Positions 26,648 through 35,462 of a stretch of DNA of 64,000 nucleotides are shown piece by piece. A program made the translations under genes and the position numbers. Positions within the stretch are counted from its first letter, which is position 1. The number at the start of each line of letters is the position of its first letter. The stretch spans positions 1,240,001-1,304,000 of the forward strand of contig NZ_JAQQXR010000001.1 in NCBI RefSeq assembly GCF_028595325.1. The letters are read 5' to 3'. Source of the stretch: Janthinobacterium fluminis (GTDB lineage: Bacteria; Pseudomonadota; Gammaproteobacteria; Burkholderiales; Burkholderiaceae_D). The notes below the pieces were generated by a model. That model had not been told where the DNA came from and searched no databases. It saw only the letters and a list, made by a program, of their open reading frames with translations.

Positions 26648-28924
26648 ATGCAAGCCACACGCAAACTATGGACTTGGCTGGCAGTCATCTGCGCCCTGTC
26701 CTTTGCCGTCCTCGGCTGGGTCGGCGCAGAAATCTACCTGACCGCCCCCCCGATCCCCAAGCAGGTCGTTAGTACCGATGGCAAAGTGCTGTTTAAAGAA
26801 GGACAGGTCCAGCGCGGCCAGGAAGCCTGGCTGTCGGCCGGCGGCCAGCAACTGGGTTCCGTCTGGGGCCACGGCAGTTACGTGGCGCCGGACTGGTCGG
26901 CCGACTGGCTGCACCGCGAAGCCGTCGCCCTGCGCAACATCTGGGCGCAGCAAGACTTCGGCAAGCCTTTCGAGCAACTGAGCGCCGGCCAGCAAGCCGA
27001 CGTGACGGCCCGCCTGAAGGGCGAAATGCGCCACAACACCTATGACACCGCCACCGGCGCCATCACCCTGTCGCCGCAGCGCGCCGCCGCCGTCAGCGAA
27101 GTCGCCCAGCACTATATGGCCTTGTTCGGCGACGACGCCGCGCTCGACAAGCTGCGCGAACAGTACGCGATGAACTCGGGCTCGCTGCCCAATCCGGACG
27201 ACCTGCAAGCCCTGCCGGCCTTCGTCTTCTGGTCCTCGTGGGCCGCCGCCACCGACCGTCCGAACGAAACCGACGTCAGCTACACCAGCAACTGGCCGCA
27301 TGAGCCGCTGGTCGCCAACACCCCGACCGCCGGCGCCGGCATCTGGTCGATCGCCAGCGTCATCTTCATGATCGCCGCCATCGCCGGCATGATCTTGCAC
27401 CATTCCGTCGGCCACGAGGAAAGCGACCCCGTGCCGCCCAAGGCCGATCCCCTGTTCGACCTGAAACCGACGCCGTCGATGAAGGCAACCAAGAAATACT
27501 TCTTCGTCGTCATCGGCCTGATCCTGGCGCAAGTCGGCATGGGCGTCATCACCGCCCACTACGCCGTCGAAGGCCAAAGCTTCTTCGGCTACCCGCTGGC
27601 GCAAATCCTGCCGTTCACCGTCAGCCGCACCATCCACACCCAGTTCGCCGTGCTGTGGATCGCCACCGCCTGGCTCGCCACCGGCCTGTACATCGCGCCG
27701 GCCATCTCCGGCCACGAGCCGAAATTCCAGAAACTGGGCGTCAACGTGCTGTTCTACGCGCTGCTGTTCATCGTCGTCGGCTCGACCGCCTCCGGCTGGC
27801 TCGGCACGCTGCAACACCAGGGTAACGATTTCAGCTTCTGGATCGGCAACCAAGGTCTGGAATTCACCAGCATGGGCCGCGTCTGGCAAATCCTGCTGTT
27901 CGTCGGCCTGCTGTTCTGGGTCCTGCTGCTCGGCCGCGGTCTGCTGCCCGCGCTGAAAAAACCGTCGGAAAGCCGCGGCCTGATCGCCATGGTCTTCCTC
28001 GCCGCGATGTGCATCGGCGGCTTCTACGCCACCTCGCTGACCTGGGGTCCGCATACCCACTACTCGATGATCGAATACTGGCGCTGGTGGTTGGTCCACC
28101 TGTGGGTCGAAGGCTTCTTCGAAGTGTTCGCCACGGCCGTCATCGCGCTGCTGTTCACCCGCCTGGGCCTGATCCGCGCCAGCACCGCCAACAGCGCCAT
28201 CGTGCTGGAAACCATCGTCTTCCTGTTCGGCGGCATCCTCGGCACCCTGCACCACCTGTACTTCACCGGCACGCCGACCTTCGTGATCGCCATCGGCGCC
28301 ATGTTCTCGGCCCTGGAAGTGGTCCCGCTGGCAATGATCGGCGTGGAAGCGTTCCGCAACTACCAGCGCTCGAAAGCGGCGCCTTGGGTGCAAACCTACA
28401 AATGGCCTATCCTGTGCTTCATCGCCGTGGGCTTCTGGAACGTCGTCGGCGCCGGCCTGCTGGGCTTCTCGATCAACACGCCGATCGCCCTGTACTACAT
28501 GCAAGGTCTGAACATGACGGCGGCCCACGGCCACGCGGCACTGTTCGGCGTCTACGGCATGCTCGGCATCGGCCTGCTGCTGTTCTGCCTGCGCGGCCTG
28601 TCCGACCGCGCCGCCTGGTCCGACGCGCTGCTGGCGCCGATGTTCTGGCTGCTCAACATCGGCCTGGCCATGATGGTGTTCATCTCGCTCGTGCCGGCCG
28701 GTATCTACCAAGCTTGGGCCAGCATCACCAAGGGCATGTGGTTCGCCCGTTCGCCTGAAGTGATCCACTCGCACTTCATGGAAACGCTGGTGTGGCTGCG
28801 CGTACCGGGCGACGTCGTGTTCGCCGTCGGCACGCTGTTCCTGACCCTGTTCGCCCTGCGTCTGCTGACCAAAGCCACCACCCGTCCGGTGCTGGCGCCG
28901 GTCGCCGGCACCAAGCAGGCATAA
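26648..28924 (+). CDS. norB: Quinol-dependent nitric oxide reductase (qNor, single subunit)
   Basis: Membrane enzyme that reduces NO to N2O with electrons from quinol. The 758 residues combine the N-terminal extension of the quinol type (about 1-230, including GHGSYVAPDWSADWLHREA) with a heme-copper-like core of about twelve helices. Heme and iron ligand histidines are visible in IHTQFAVLW, HLWVEGFFEVF (with the conserved Glu), LHHLYFTG and HGHAALFG. No NorC gene is adjacent, as expected for this type (also called NorZ). AAGGA lies before the ATG at 26648. Likely repressed by the divergent NsrR. Confidence 0.95.
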   Translation: MQATRKLWTWLAVICALSFAVLGWVGAEIYLTAPPIPKQVVSTDGKVLFKEGQVQRGQEAWLSAGGQQLGSVWGHGSYVAPDWSADWLHREAVALRNIWAQQDFGKPFEQLSAGQQADVTARLKGEMRHNTYDTATGAITLSPQRAAAVSEVAQHYMALFGDDAALDKLREQYAMNSGSLPNPDDLQALPAFVFWSSWAAATDRPNETDVSYTSNWPHEPLVANTPTAGAGIWSIASVIFMIAAIAGMILHHSVGHEESDPVPPKADPLFDLKPTPSMKATKKYFFVVIGLILAQVGMGVITAHYAVEGQSFFGYPLAQILPFTVSRTIHTQFAVLWIATAWLATGLYIAPAISGHEPKFQKLGVNVLFYALLFIVVGSTASGWLGTLQHQGNDFSFWIGNQGLEFTSMGRVWQILLFVGLLFWVLLLGRGLLPALKKPSESRGLIAMVFLAAMCIGGFYATSLTWGPHTHYSMIEYWRWWLVHLWVEGFFEVFATAVIALLFTRLGLIRASTANSAIVLETIVFLFGGILGTLHHLYFTGTPTFVIAIGAMFSALEVVPLAMIGVEAFRNYQRSKAAPWVQTYKWPILCFIAVGFWNVVGAGLLGFSINTPIALYYMQGLNMTAAHGHAALFGVYGMLGIGLLLFCLRGLSDRAAWSDALLAPMFWLLNIGLAMMVFISLVPAGIYQAWASITKGMWFARSPEVIHSHFMETLVWLRVPGDVVFAVGTLFLTLFALRLLTKATTRPVLAPVAGTKQA

Positions 28925-28939
28925 GCACGTAGTTCCCCT

Positions 28940-28965
28940 TGCGGGCCGGCCTGCGCCGGCCCGCA
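28940..28965. terminator. 11-bp hairpin between norB and the DUF2249 gene
   Basis: TGCGGGCCGGC and GCCGGCCCGCA around CTGC, just after norB. No T run follows and the next gene starts 28 nt later, so it may tune mRNA level between the two genes rather than stop transcription. Confidence 0.5.
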
Positions 28966-28992
28966 CACTTCACCGTCACAAGGAGTTTTAGC

Positions 28993-29256
28993 ATGGCACA
29001 CGATTGTTCCACCCCCGTCCGCCCGGAAGGCGTGTATCCCTTCGACGCCCGCGGCGTCGCCAAGCGCTTCCGCCACGCCGCCATCTTCGGCGCGCTCGAC
29101 GCGCTGCGCCAGGGCGAAGTGATGCGTTTCTGCAACGACCACGATCCCCTGCCCCTGCTGGAGCAGATCGGCCAATACTTCGGCGACCGCGTCAAAATGG
29201 CGTATGTGTCGCGCGAACCGGGCGAAATCGTCATCGACTTCCTGATCGCCGCCTAA
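28993..29256 (+). CDS. DUF2249 domain protein (second copy)
   Basis: An 87-residue soluble protein with the same core as the 18.5-kb copy: EVMRFCNDHDPLPLLEQIGQ (about residues 43-62) and the end GEIVIDFLIA. It has a Cys near the N terminus (AHDCSTPV) and one before the HDPLPL motif. Strong AAGGAG precedes the ATG at 28993. Position right after the NO reductase suggests a role in NO handling or repair; the biochemical function of the family is not established. Confidence 0.8.
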   Translation: MAHDCSTPVRPEGVYPFDARGVAKRFRHAAIFGALDALRQGEVMRFCNDHDPLPLLEQIGQYFGDRVKMAYVSREPGEIVIDFLIAA

Positions 29257-29263
29257 GCTTGCG

Positions 29264-29281
29264 CGCGGCCGCCCGGCCGCG
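29264..29281. terminator. Hairpin after the second DUF2249 gene
   Basis: CGCGGCCG-CC-CGGCCGCG, 8-bp perfect stem 8 nt after the stop codon. No T run; possible weak terminator. Confidence 0.35.
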
Positions 29282-29344
29282 TTCGCCGCTCCCCAGGTCG
29301 CAACTGCTAAAATCGGCATCGACTTGGCTTCAGGATAAGCGGCA

Positions 29345-30073
29345 ATGGCACAAAATATTTACGACGACCCGGTATTCTTCGCCGGCTACAGCCAACTGGG
29401 CCGCTCCGTCGAGGGCTTGGCGGGCGCGGCGGAATGGCCGGCGCTGCAAGCGATGCTGCCCGCCATGGCCGGCCTCAACGTTGTCGACCTCGGCTGCGGC
29501 TACGGCTGGTTTTGCCGTTGGGCGCGCGAACAGGGCGCGGCGCGGGTGCTGGGCCTGGACCTGTCCGAAAAGATGCTGGCCCGCGCCGCCGCGCTCACGC
29601 AAGACGCCGCCATCGGCTACGCCAGGGCCGACCTGGAGCGCCTGGACTTGCCCGAGGCGGCTTTCGACCTGGTTTACAGCTCGCTCACACTGCACTACAT
29701 CGACCGGCTCGCCGACTTGCTGGCGGCCACGCGCCGCGCCCTCGTCCCCGGCGGACGCCTGGTCTTTTCCATCGAACACCCGATCTTCATGGCGCCCGCC
29801 CAGCCGGGCTGGCTGACGGACGCGCAGGGCCGCAAGACCTGGCCGCTCGACAGCTACCAGGCCGAGGGGCCGCGCACGACCAACTGGCTGGCCGACGGCG
29901 TCATCAAACAGCACCGCACCATCGGCACCCTGCTCAATTTGCTGATACGGGCCGGTTTCACCTTGACCCACGTCGAAGAGTGGGGACCGACGGAGGCGCA
30001 AGTGGCGGCCCGGCCGGAACTGGCGGAAGAACGCGAGCAGCCGATGCTGCTGCTCGTCGCCGCGCAGCGCTAA
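29345..30073 (+). CDS. Class I SAM-dependent methyltransferase
   Basis: A 242-residue soluble protein with a Rossmann-type methyltransferase fold. Motif I is VVDLGCGYGWFCRWA (about residues 46-60), with an acidic residue in GLDLSEKMLARA for the SAM ribose and SLTLHYIDRL as motif IV/V. Of the UbiE/Methyltransf_11 kind. The substrate cannot be told. AGGAT precedes the ATG. It stands alone between the norB unit and the convergent metalloprotease operon. Confidence 0.85.
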   Translation: MAQNIYDDPVFFAGYSQLGRSVEGLAGAAEWPALQAMLPAMAGLNVVDLGCGYGWFCRWAREQGAARVLGLDLSEKMLARAAALTQDAAIGYARADLERLDLPEAAFDLVYSSLTLHYIDRLADLLAATRRALVPGGRLVFSIEHPIFMAPAQPGWLTDAQGRKTWPLDSYQAEGPRTTNWLADGVIKQHRTIGTLLNLLIRAGFTLTHVEEWGPTEAQVAARPELAEEREQPMLLLVAAQR

Positions 30074-30125
30074 ACCGGGGGACGCGCTCCGGAACACGCG
30101 CCAGCTTCGGCGCGCACCGTTTCCC

Positions 30126-31547
30126 CTATTCCGGTATGGCGGCCAGCTCGCGCTCGGCGTGCTGGCGGCGGTGGTCGCCCAGATGCTGATGGGCGGCGGC
30201 CTGGCGCAGGTGCAGGCGCGCGCTGCGGGCCAGCGTCGCCGTCGGCGCATTCTCCGCGGCGGCCTGGCGCGTTTCGGCGGCAAAGGCGCGCCCGATCGCG
30301 TAGTGTATGGTACCCACCAGCGGATGCCAGGGCGCGGCCTTGCAGGCGTCCTTCAGGCGGTTCAGTTTGCGCTGGCGCGCCGGCGTCAACGCCCGGTAGT
30401 ACAGCAGCCGGCACAGGTCGACGTCGCACAGCACCGCGCGCGCAACGTCGTACACCGCCGTCCCCGGCGCGGGCGCCAGCACCTCCACTTCCAGTCGGTT
30501 CGAGCGCAGCGTTTGCCCCGACGGCAGCGTGAAGGCCGCCTGCACCGTGTGCCTGCCGACGTGGCGGAACGTGAAGCGCCCGCTTTCGCCGAAAATGCTG
30601 AGGTCGCGCCGCAGCGGCTGGCCGTGCGCCAGCAGCCGCGCCGCGCCCGGGGCGCAAAAGTGCTTGGGTGCGCGGTAGCGGCGCCGTTCGCCGCCCGGCT
30701 CCTCTATCCACACCGTGAAATTGTCGAAGCCCGGGTCCAGCGCGTCGGGCACCTGCACGGCCGCCGCCCGGCCCTGCAGGACCAGCGACAGCTCGATGTC
30801 CAGCTCCATCGGCTCGAACGGCCAGAACTCGTGGCGTTCCATGGCGATTTGCAGGCGCACGGCGCCGTCGGCGTTCTGCGGCTGCGGCGCCGCTACGCTC
30901 TTGCCCAGCGTGCCCAGGTCGCCGAAGCGCGAGCCGCCGGGCCAGATGCATTCGCTGCGCGAGCAGTGCGACAGCAGGTAGCGCTCCTGCTCGCTGAAGC
31001 TGCAGTCGGCCAGGACGAAGGGCGTCGCCTGGTCCGCCGACGTCGACATGAACGACGGCGGCGCGGAATGTTGCTGGTTGAAGACGTGCCCCAGCTCGTG
31101 GATTGCCGTGTACACGGCCTCGTCCGCCAACGCCTGCCCGTCGCGCCGTTCGCCCATCGCGCCGAGGAAGATGGCGCAGCCCTGGCGCGCGATCCAGGCA
31201 TTCTGGTCCGATGAGTCCGGGCTGAAGTCGGCGTCGAACATCAGGCCGAAATAGTCGCCGCGGTCGCGGTACTCGTCCGCCACCAGCAAGCCGATGTGGT
31301 CGACCCTGGCCGCCCGCGCCGCACCGCCGAGCAACCTGGCCAGCGTATTGTGCATCGCGTCGGCGTTGATGCGGCCGGCGTAGCGCGGCCCGAAATCGAG
31401 CGCCGACACGGCTGGCTTGAGCACGATGTCGCGCTCCGAGCCAAGAAAGAACGGCTGCGCCACCTCGGCGGCGATGCGCCCGGCGATGTCGGCCGCCTGC
31501 CCGGTCTGCGCCAGCACCGCGATGCTCAGGCGGATTTCCGCGCTCAC
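30126..31547 (-). CDS. Putative zinc metalloprotease of unknown family
   Basis: A 473-residue protein whose only recognised motif is AIHELGHVFNQQH (about residues 168-180): HExxH with a third His six residues on, as in zinc proteases. No signal peptide is seen. An N-terminal half of about 240 residues holds the protease motif; a middle part has beta-rich segments (AVRLQIAMERHEFWPFEPME) and the last 120 residues are helical. GTG start at 31547 overlaps the upstream lipoprotein stop in GTGA. The three-gene operon with two lipoproteins is of unknown role. Confidence 0.6.
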   Translation of the reverse strand: MSAEIRLSIAVLAQTGQAADIAGRIAAEVAQPFFLGSERDIVLKPAVSALDFGPRYAGRINADAMHNTLARLLGGAARAARVDHIGLLVADEYRDRGDYFGLMFDADFSPDSSDQNAWIARQGCAIFLGAMGERRDGQALADEAVYTAIHELGHVFNQQHSAPPSFMSTSADQATPFVLADCSFSEQERYLLSHCSRSECIWPGGSRFGDLGTLGKSVAAPQPQNADGAVRLQIAMERHEFWPFEPMELDIELSLVLQGRAAAVQVPDALDPGFDNFTVWIEEPGGERRRYRAPKHFCAPGAARLLAHGQPLRRDLSIFGESGRFTFRHVGRHTVQAAFTLPSGQTLRSNRLEVEVLAPAPGTAVYDVARAVLCDVDLCRLLYYRALTPARQRKLNRLKDACKAAPWHPLVGTIHYAIGRAFAAETRQAAAENAPTATLARSARLHLRQAAAHQHLGDHRRQHAERELAAIPE

Positions 31548-32641
31548 GGCTCGACCCGGATGCGGAAGGTGCGCCGGGCCGGCTCCGCCGCGTCCTCGTC
31601 GGCGGCCGGCGTAAAGCTGCCGGCCACGTCGTAATCGCCCGCCGGCGCCCCTTTCGGCAGCTCGATATCGACCGTCACGCGGTCCGGGCGCAGGGAAAAC
31701 AGCGGCGCCAGCCCCGGCAGCGGCGGCGTGACGTCGAGGAAGGCGGCGGCGCTCAGGTACTGGTTCGCCTTCACCGTCGCCGTCAGCGCCTTCGACTTGT
31801 CAGCCGGCCGCACCACTTGCGCGGCCGGCAGCATCTCCAGCTTCGGCTCGGGCGCGTCGGCCTTCGGCGCCTTCCACGCCAGGCGGTCGCTTTGCACGAA
31901 CGCCTGGCGCAGCGCGACCGAGTCCGCGCTCATGTCGACGCGATAGAACACCGGCTCCGGCGCCTTGCGCCGCGGCGCCCGCGCCGGCCCGTTGGCGGCC
32001 GCCAGCTGGTTCGCCACGCCGGAGCGCGCCAGCGCGGCCGCGTCCAGCCGCACCTTCATTTCCGCCAGCGCCAGCCGGGCCGTGAAAATCTGCTCGCCGA
32101 TCGAGGCCGGCGGATTGCGCTGCTCGCGCAATTCCAGCAGCAGCGCCAGCTTGCGGGCGGCCACGTCGTAGCCCAGTTGCGCTTCGCGGAGCGCCTTCTC
32201 GGCGGCGGCGACGGCGGCCGAGTCCTTGTCCGCCACGGCCTTGTCGGCTGCCGCGTCGGCCTTCGCCTTCGCGGCGGCGGCGTCGATTTCGGCGGCGCGC
32301 ACGTTCGCCGCCGTCTGCACCAGCTGCTTGCCGAAGCCGCTGCTGTCGGCGTTGAACGACACCGACTCCAGAAAGCCCTTCTCGTTGCGGCCCACGTTCA
32401 GCGTGTAGCTGCCGAGGACGGAGCGCGCCGCGACCACGTATTCGTTGTCGGGGTCGGGCAGATACACCTTTTCGACGACCAGCGTGCCGTCCAGGTTCGG
32501 CGTCACGAGGATGAAGGGCTGCGGCAGGAAGTAGCGGATGCCGGCGCTGGCCGGCGTTGCCTTGTCGCTTCTGAGCACGGAGACGCAGGCGCTCAGGCAG
32601 AGCGCGACGGCGGCCAGCGCCAGCGGATGGTGAATGCGCAT
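31544..32641 (-). CDS. Lipoprotein with coiled-coil, middle gene of the metalloprotease operon
   Basis: A 365-residue exported lipoprotein: signal peptide with lipobox LSAC (Cys about residue 19). Residues about 108-170 are Ala/Lys/Asp-rich and likely form a coiled coil (AAAKAKADAAADKAVADKDS). The start of the mature part, GIRYFLPQPFILVTPNLDGT, resembles the same region of the upstream lipoprotein (GLRYYDTSPFLLVYTDAKGG), so the two share a domain. Start at 32641 follows GGGAGG. Function unknown; probably envelope-associated. Confidence 0.65.
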   Translation of the reverse strand: MRIHHPLALAAVALCLSACVSVLRSDKATPASAGIRYFLPQPFILVTPNLDGTLVVEKVYLPDPDNEYVVAARSVLGSYTLNVGRNEKGFLESVSFNADSSGFGKQLVQTAANVRAAEIDAAAAKAKADAAADKAVADKDSAAVAAAEKALREAQLGYDVAARKLALLLELREQRNPPASIGEQIFTARLALAEMKVRLDAAALARSGVANQLAAANGPARAPRRKAPEPVFYRVDMSADSVALRQAFVQSDRLAWKAPKADAPEPKLEMLPAAQVVRPADKSKALTATVKANQYLSAAAFLDVTPPLPGLAPLFSLRPDRVTVDIELPKGAPAGDYDVAGSFTPAADEDAAEPARRTFRIRVEP

Positions 32642-32649
32642 AAGCCTCC

Positions 32650-33153
32650 CTATTTCGGCAAGTAGCGGATCAGCGCCGGCTGCCCGTTCAGGTCGAGCGC
32701 CTGGCCGCCGGACAGCTTCCAGCTGCCGTTCTTTTTGACGATGCGGAACAGGTAAGGCGCGGGGATCTGGTCGGCGGCGTTGGCGCCCTTGCTGCCGGCC
32801 ACCGCCACCTTCTCCAGCGCGGCCAGCACGCCCAGCGGAATGGCCGCCTCGCTGACGACGGCTTTCGCCTCAAGCAGGCGGCCATGGTCGAAACGCAGCG
32901 TGGCGTCGTTGGCGGCGGCGTAGCTGTACGGCCGGATCGCCCGCTTCTTGCTGGTGTCGGCCAGGTACAGCAGTTCGGATCTCAGGCCGCCCTTGGCGTC
33001 CGTGTAGACCAGCAGGAAGGGCGAGGTGTCGTAGTAGCGCAAGCCCGTGGCAGCCGCGTCGGCCGCGGCGTCGGGGATGGACTGCACCTCCACGCCCGCG
33101 CAGCCGGCGAGCAGCGGCAGGCACAGACAGAGGGGAAGCGTGCGAAGGCGCAT
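32650..33153 (-). CDS. Small lipoprotein, first gene of the metalloprotease operon
   Basis: A 167-residue lipoprotein with lipobox LLAGC (Cys about residue 18). The mature part carries the GLRYYDTSPFLLVYTDAKGG block shared with the next gene and ends with SWKLSGGQALDLNGQPALIR. The ATG at 33153 follows GGGAG; an extension of eight codons is open but unneeded. It stops 8 nt before the next start. The operon is divergent from nrdD. Confidence 0.65.
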   Translation of the reverse strand: MRLRTLPLCLCLPLLAGCAGVEVQSIPDAAADAAATGLRYYDTSPFLLVYTDAKGGLRSELLYLADTSKKRAIRPYSYAAANDATLRFDHGRLLEAKAVVSEAAIPLGVLAALEKVAVAGSKGANAADQIPAPYLFRIVKKNGSWKLSGGQALDLNGQPALIRYLPK

Positions 33154-33284
33154 GGCGATCTCCCGGCGTGGCAACACTGCAGTAAATCACGGCGCCCGGC
33201 GGGCACTGTAGACGTAGATCAACACTTGCGGAATCGGCAGCCGCGCGCGGCGCCGCACACCGGCCTAGTCCGGATGGCGTAAGC

Positions 33285-33296
33285 CGGCCTAGGCCG
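33285..33296. promoter_or_regulatory. CGGCCTAGGCCG palindrome upstream of nrdD
   Basis: Perfect 12-bp palindrome containing CCTAGG, 124 nt upstream of nrdD and 132 nt upstream of the divergent lipoprotein gene, with another CCTAG half-site at about 33264. Same core as before narK1 and the carbonic anhydrase gene. Confidence 0.35.
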
Positions 33297-33310
33297 CTTT
33301 TTTACCCAAC

Positions 33311-33324
33311 TTAACCCAGGTCAA
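33311..33324. promoter_or_regulatory. Candidate FNR/ANR/DNR site upstream of nrdD
   Basis: TTAAC-CCAG-GTCAA matches TTGAC-N4-GTCAA with one mismatch, about 100 nt before the nrdD start. Fits anaerobic induction of the class III reductase. Confidence 0.6.
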
Positions 33325-33419
33325 GGATTTCAAAAACTTCGCGTGCTTTCGTTGACCACACTATATTTAGTCATTATTCTCCTTTCAAACACCATAGGTT
33401 GTGTTCACACGGAGGCGTA

Positions 33420-35462
33420 ATGTCAGCAACACTAATTTCCAGTCTTACCTCGATCATCAAGCGGGATGGCAGCGTCCAGTCCTTCGACGCCGGCAAAATT
33501 GAGTCGGCGCTGCTGCGCGCCGGCCTGGCCAGCGGCGAGTACAACATCCACGACGCCGTCTGCCTGGGCGCCAGCGTGCTGCTGCAGCCGGTCGCCGGCC
33601 CGAGCGCCGACACGGCGCAAATCGAACAAATCCAGGACGCCGTCGAAGCCGTGCTGTACGAAGCCGGCTACCGCCAGACGCTGCGCGCCTTCATCCTCTA
33701 CCGCGAGCAGCACAGCGCGCTGCGGCGCGACCGCCAGAGCCAGGTCGACGTCGAATCGTCGATGAACGAATACCTGAACCAGCTCGACTGGCGCGTCAAC
33801 GCCAACGCCAACCAGGGCTATTCGCTGGGCGGCCTGATCCTGAACGTCTCCGGCAAGGTCATCGCCAACTACTGGCTGAACCACGTCTACCCGCCGGAAG
33901 TGGGCGCCGCCCACCGCAACGCCGACATCCACATCCACGACCTCGACATGCTGTCCGGCTATTGCGCCGGCTGGTCGCTGCGCACCCTGCTGCATGAAGG
34001 CTTGAACGGCGTGCCCGGCAAGATCGAATCGAGCCCGCCCAAACACATGTCGAGCGCGATCGGGCAGATCGTCAACTTCCTCGGCACGCTGCAGAACGAA
34101 TGGGCCGGCGCGCAGGCGTTCAGCTCCTTCGACACCTATATGGCGCCGTACATCCGCAAGGACAATCTGTCCTACACGGACGTCAAGCAGTACATCCAGG
34201 AACTGATCTACAACCTCAACGTGCCGTCGCGCTGGGGCACCCAGACGCCGTTCACCAACCTGACCTTCGACTGGGTCTGCCCGGAAGACCTGCGCGACCA
34301 GGTGCCCGTCATCGGCGGCGTCGAAATGCCCTTCACCTACGGCGACCTGCGCGCCGAGATGGACATGATCAACCGCGCCTACATCGAAATCATGATGGCC
34401 GGCGACGCCAAGGGCCGCGTCTTCACCTTCCCCATCCCGACCTATAACATCACCGAGGACTTCGACTGGCACAGCGCCAACGCCGACCTGCTGTTCGAGA
34501 TGACGGCCCGCTACGGCCTGCCCTACTTCCAGAACTTCATCAATTCGGAACTGAAGCCGAACATGATACGGTCGATGTGCTGCCGCCTGCAGCTGGACCT
34601 GCGCGAACTGCTCAAGCGCGGCAACGGCCTGTTCGGCTCGGCCGAGCAAACCGGCTCGCTCGGCGTCGTCACCGTCAACTGCGCCCGCCTCGGCCACACC
34701 TGCCGCGGCGACGAAGCGGCGCTGCTGCGCCGCCTCGACCAGCTGCTCGACCTGGGCAAGACCAGCCTGGAGATCAAGCGCAAGGTGATCCAGCGGCATA
34801 TGGACCAGGGCCTGTTCCCGTACACCAAACGCTATCTCGGCACGCTGCGCAACCACTTCTCCACGCTGGGCGTGAACGGCGTCAACGAGATGGTGCGCAA
34901 CTTCACCGGCGACGAGCACGACATCACCACCGAATACGGCCACGCGCTGGCGGTGCGCCTGCTCGACCACGTGCGCGCGCGCATGCTGGAATTCCAGGAC
35001 GAGACGGGGCATATGTACAACCTGGAAGCCACCCCGGCCGAGGGCACCACCTACCGCTTCGCCAAGGAAGACCGCAAGCGCTACCCGGCGATCCTGCAGG
35101 CCGGCACCAAGGACATGCCCTACTACACCAACTCCTCGCAACTGCCGGTCGGCTTCACCGACGACCCGTTCGAGGCGCTGGAACGCCAGGACGACCTGCA
35201 GCGCAAATACACGGGCGGCACCGTGCTGCACCTGTACATGACGGAGCCGCTGTCGAGCGCGGACGCCTGCCGCACGCTGGTCAAGCGCGCGCTGAGCCGC
35301 TTCTCGCTGCCCTACATCACCGTCACGCCGACATTCTCGATCTGCCCGCGCCACGGCTATCTGGGCGGCAAGCATGAATTCTGTCCGAAATGCGATGAAG
35401 AACTGATCGCCCGCAAGCAGCGCGAAGCTGCCACATTAACCAAGCAAAAGGAACAAGCATGA
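33420..35462 (+). CDS. nrdD: Anaerobic ribonucleoside-triphosphate reductase NrdD, main part lacking the glycyl-radical end
   Basis: Class III ribonucleotide reductase that makes deoxynucleotides without oxygen. An ATP-cone domain lies at about residues 5-95, and the ten-stranded barrel follows. The chain ends after the zinc site ICPRHGYLGGKHEFCPKC (about 640-657) and a charged tail. The glycyl-radical loop that normally follows is absent from this ORF and is found in the next, overlapping small ORF. Start at 33420 follows GGAGG. Its stop overlaps the next start in ATGA. Reading error is an alternative, discussed in the findings. Confidence 0.93.
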   Translation: MSATLISSLTSIIKRDGSVQSFDAGKIESALLRAGLASGEYNIHDAVCLGASVLLQPVAGPSADTAQIEQIQDAVEAVLYEAGYRQTLRAFILYREQHSALRRDRQSQVDVESSMNEYLNQLDWRVNANANQGYSLGGLILNVSGKVIANYWLNHVYPPEVGAAHRNADIHIHDLDMLSGYCAGWSLRTLLHEGLNGVPGKIESSPPKHMSSAIGQIVNFLGTLQNEWAGAQAFSSFDTYMAPYIRKDNLSYTDVKQYIQELIYNLNVPSRWGTQTPFTNLTFDWVCPEDLRDQVPVIGGVEMPFTYGDLRAEMDMINRAYIEIMMAGDAKGRVFTFPIPTYNITEDFDWHSANADLLFEMTARYGLPYFQNFINSELKPNMIRSMCCRLQLDLRELLKRGNGLFGSAEQTGSLGVVTVNCARLGHTCRGDEAALLRRLDQLLDLGKTSLEIKRKVIQRHMDQGLFPYTKRYLGTLRNHFSTLGVNGVNEMVRNFTGDEHDITTEYGHALAVRLLDHVRARMLEFQDETGHMYNLEATPAEGTTYRFAKEDRKRYPAILQAGTKDMPYYTNSSQLPVGFTDDPFEALERQDDLQRKYTGGTVLHLYMTEPLSSADACRTLVKRALSRFSLPYITVTPTFSICPRHGYLGGKHEFCPKCDEELIARKQREAATLTKQKEQA

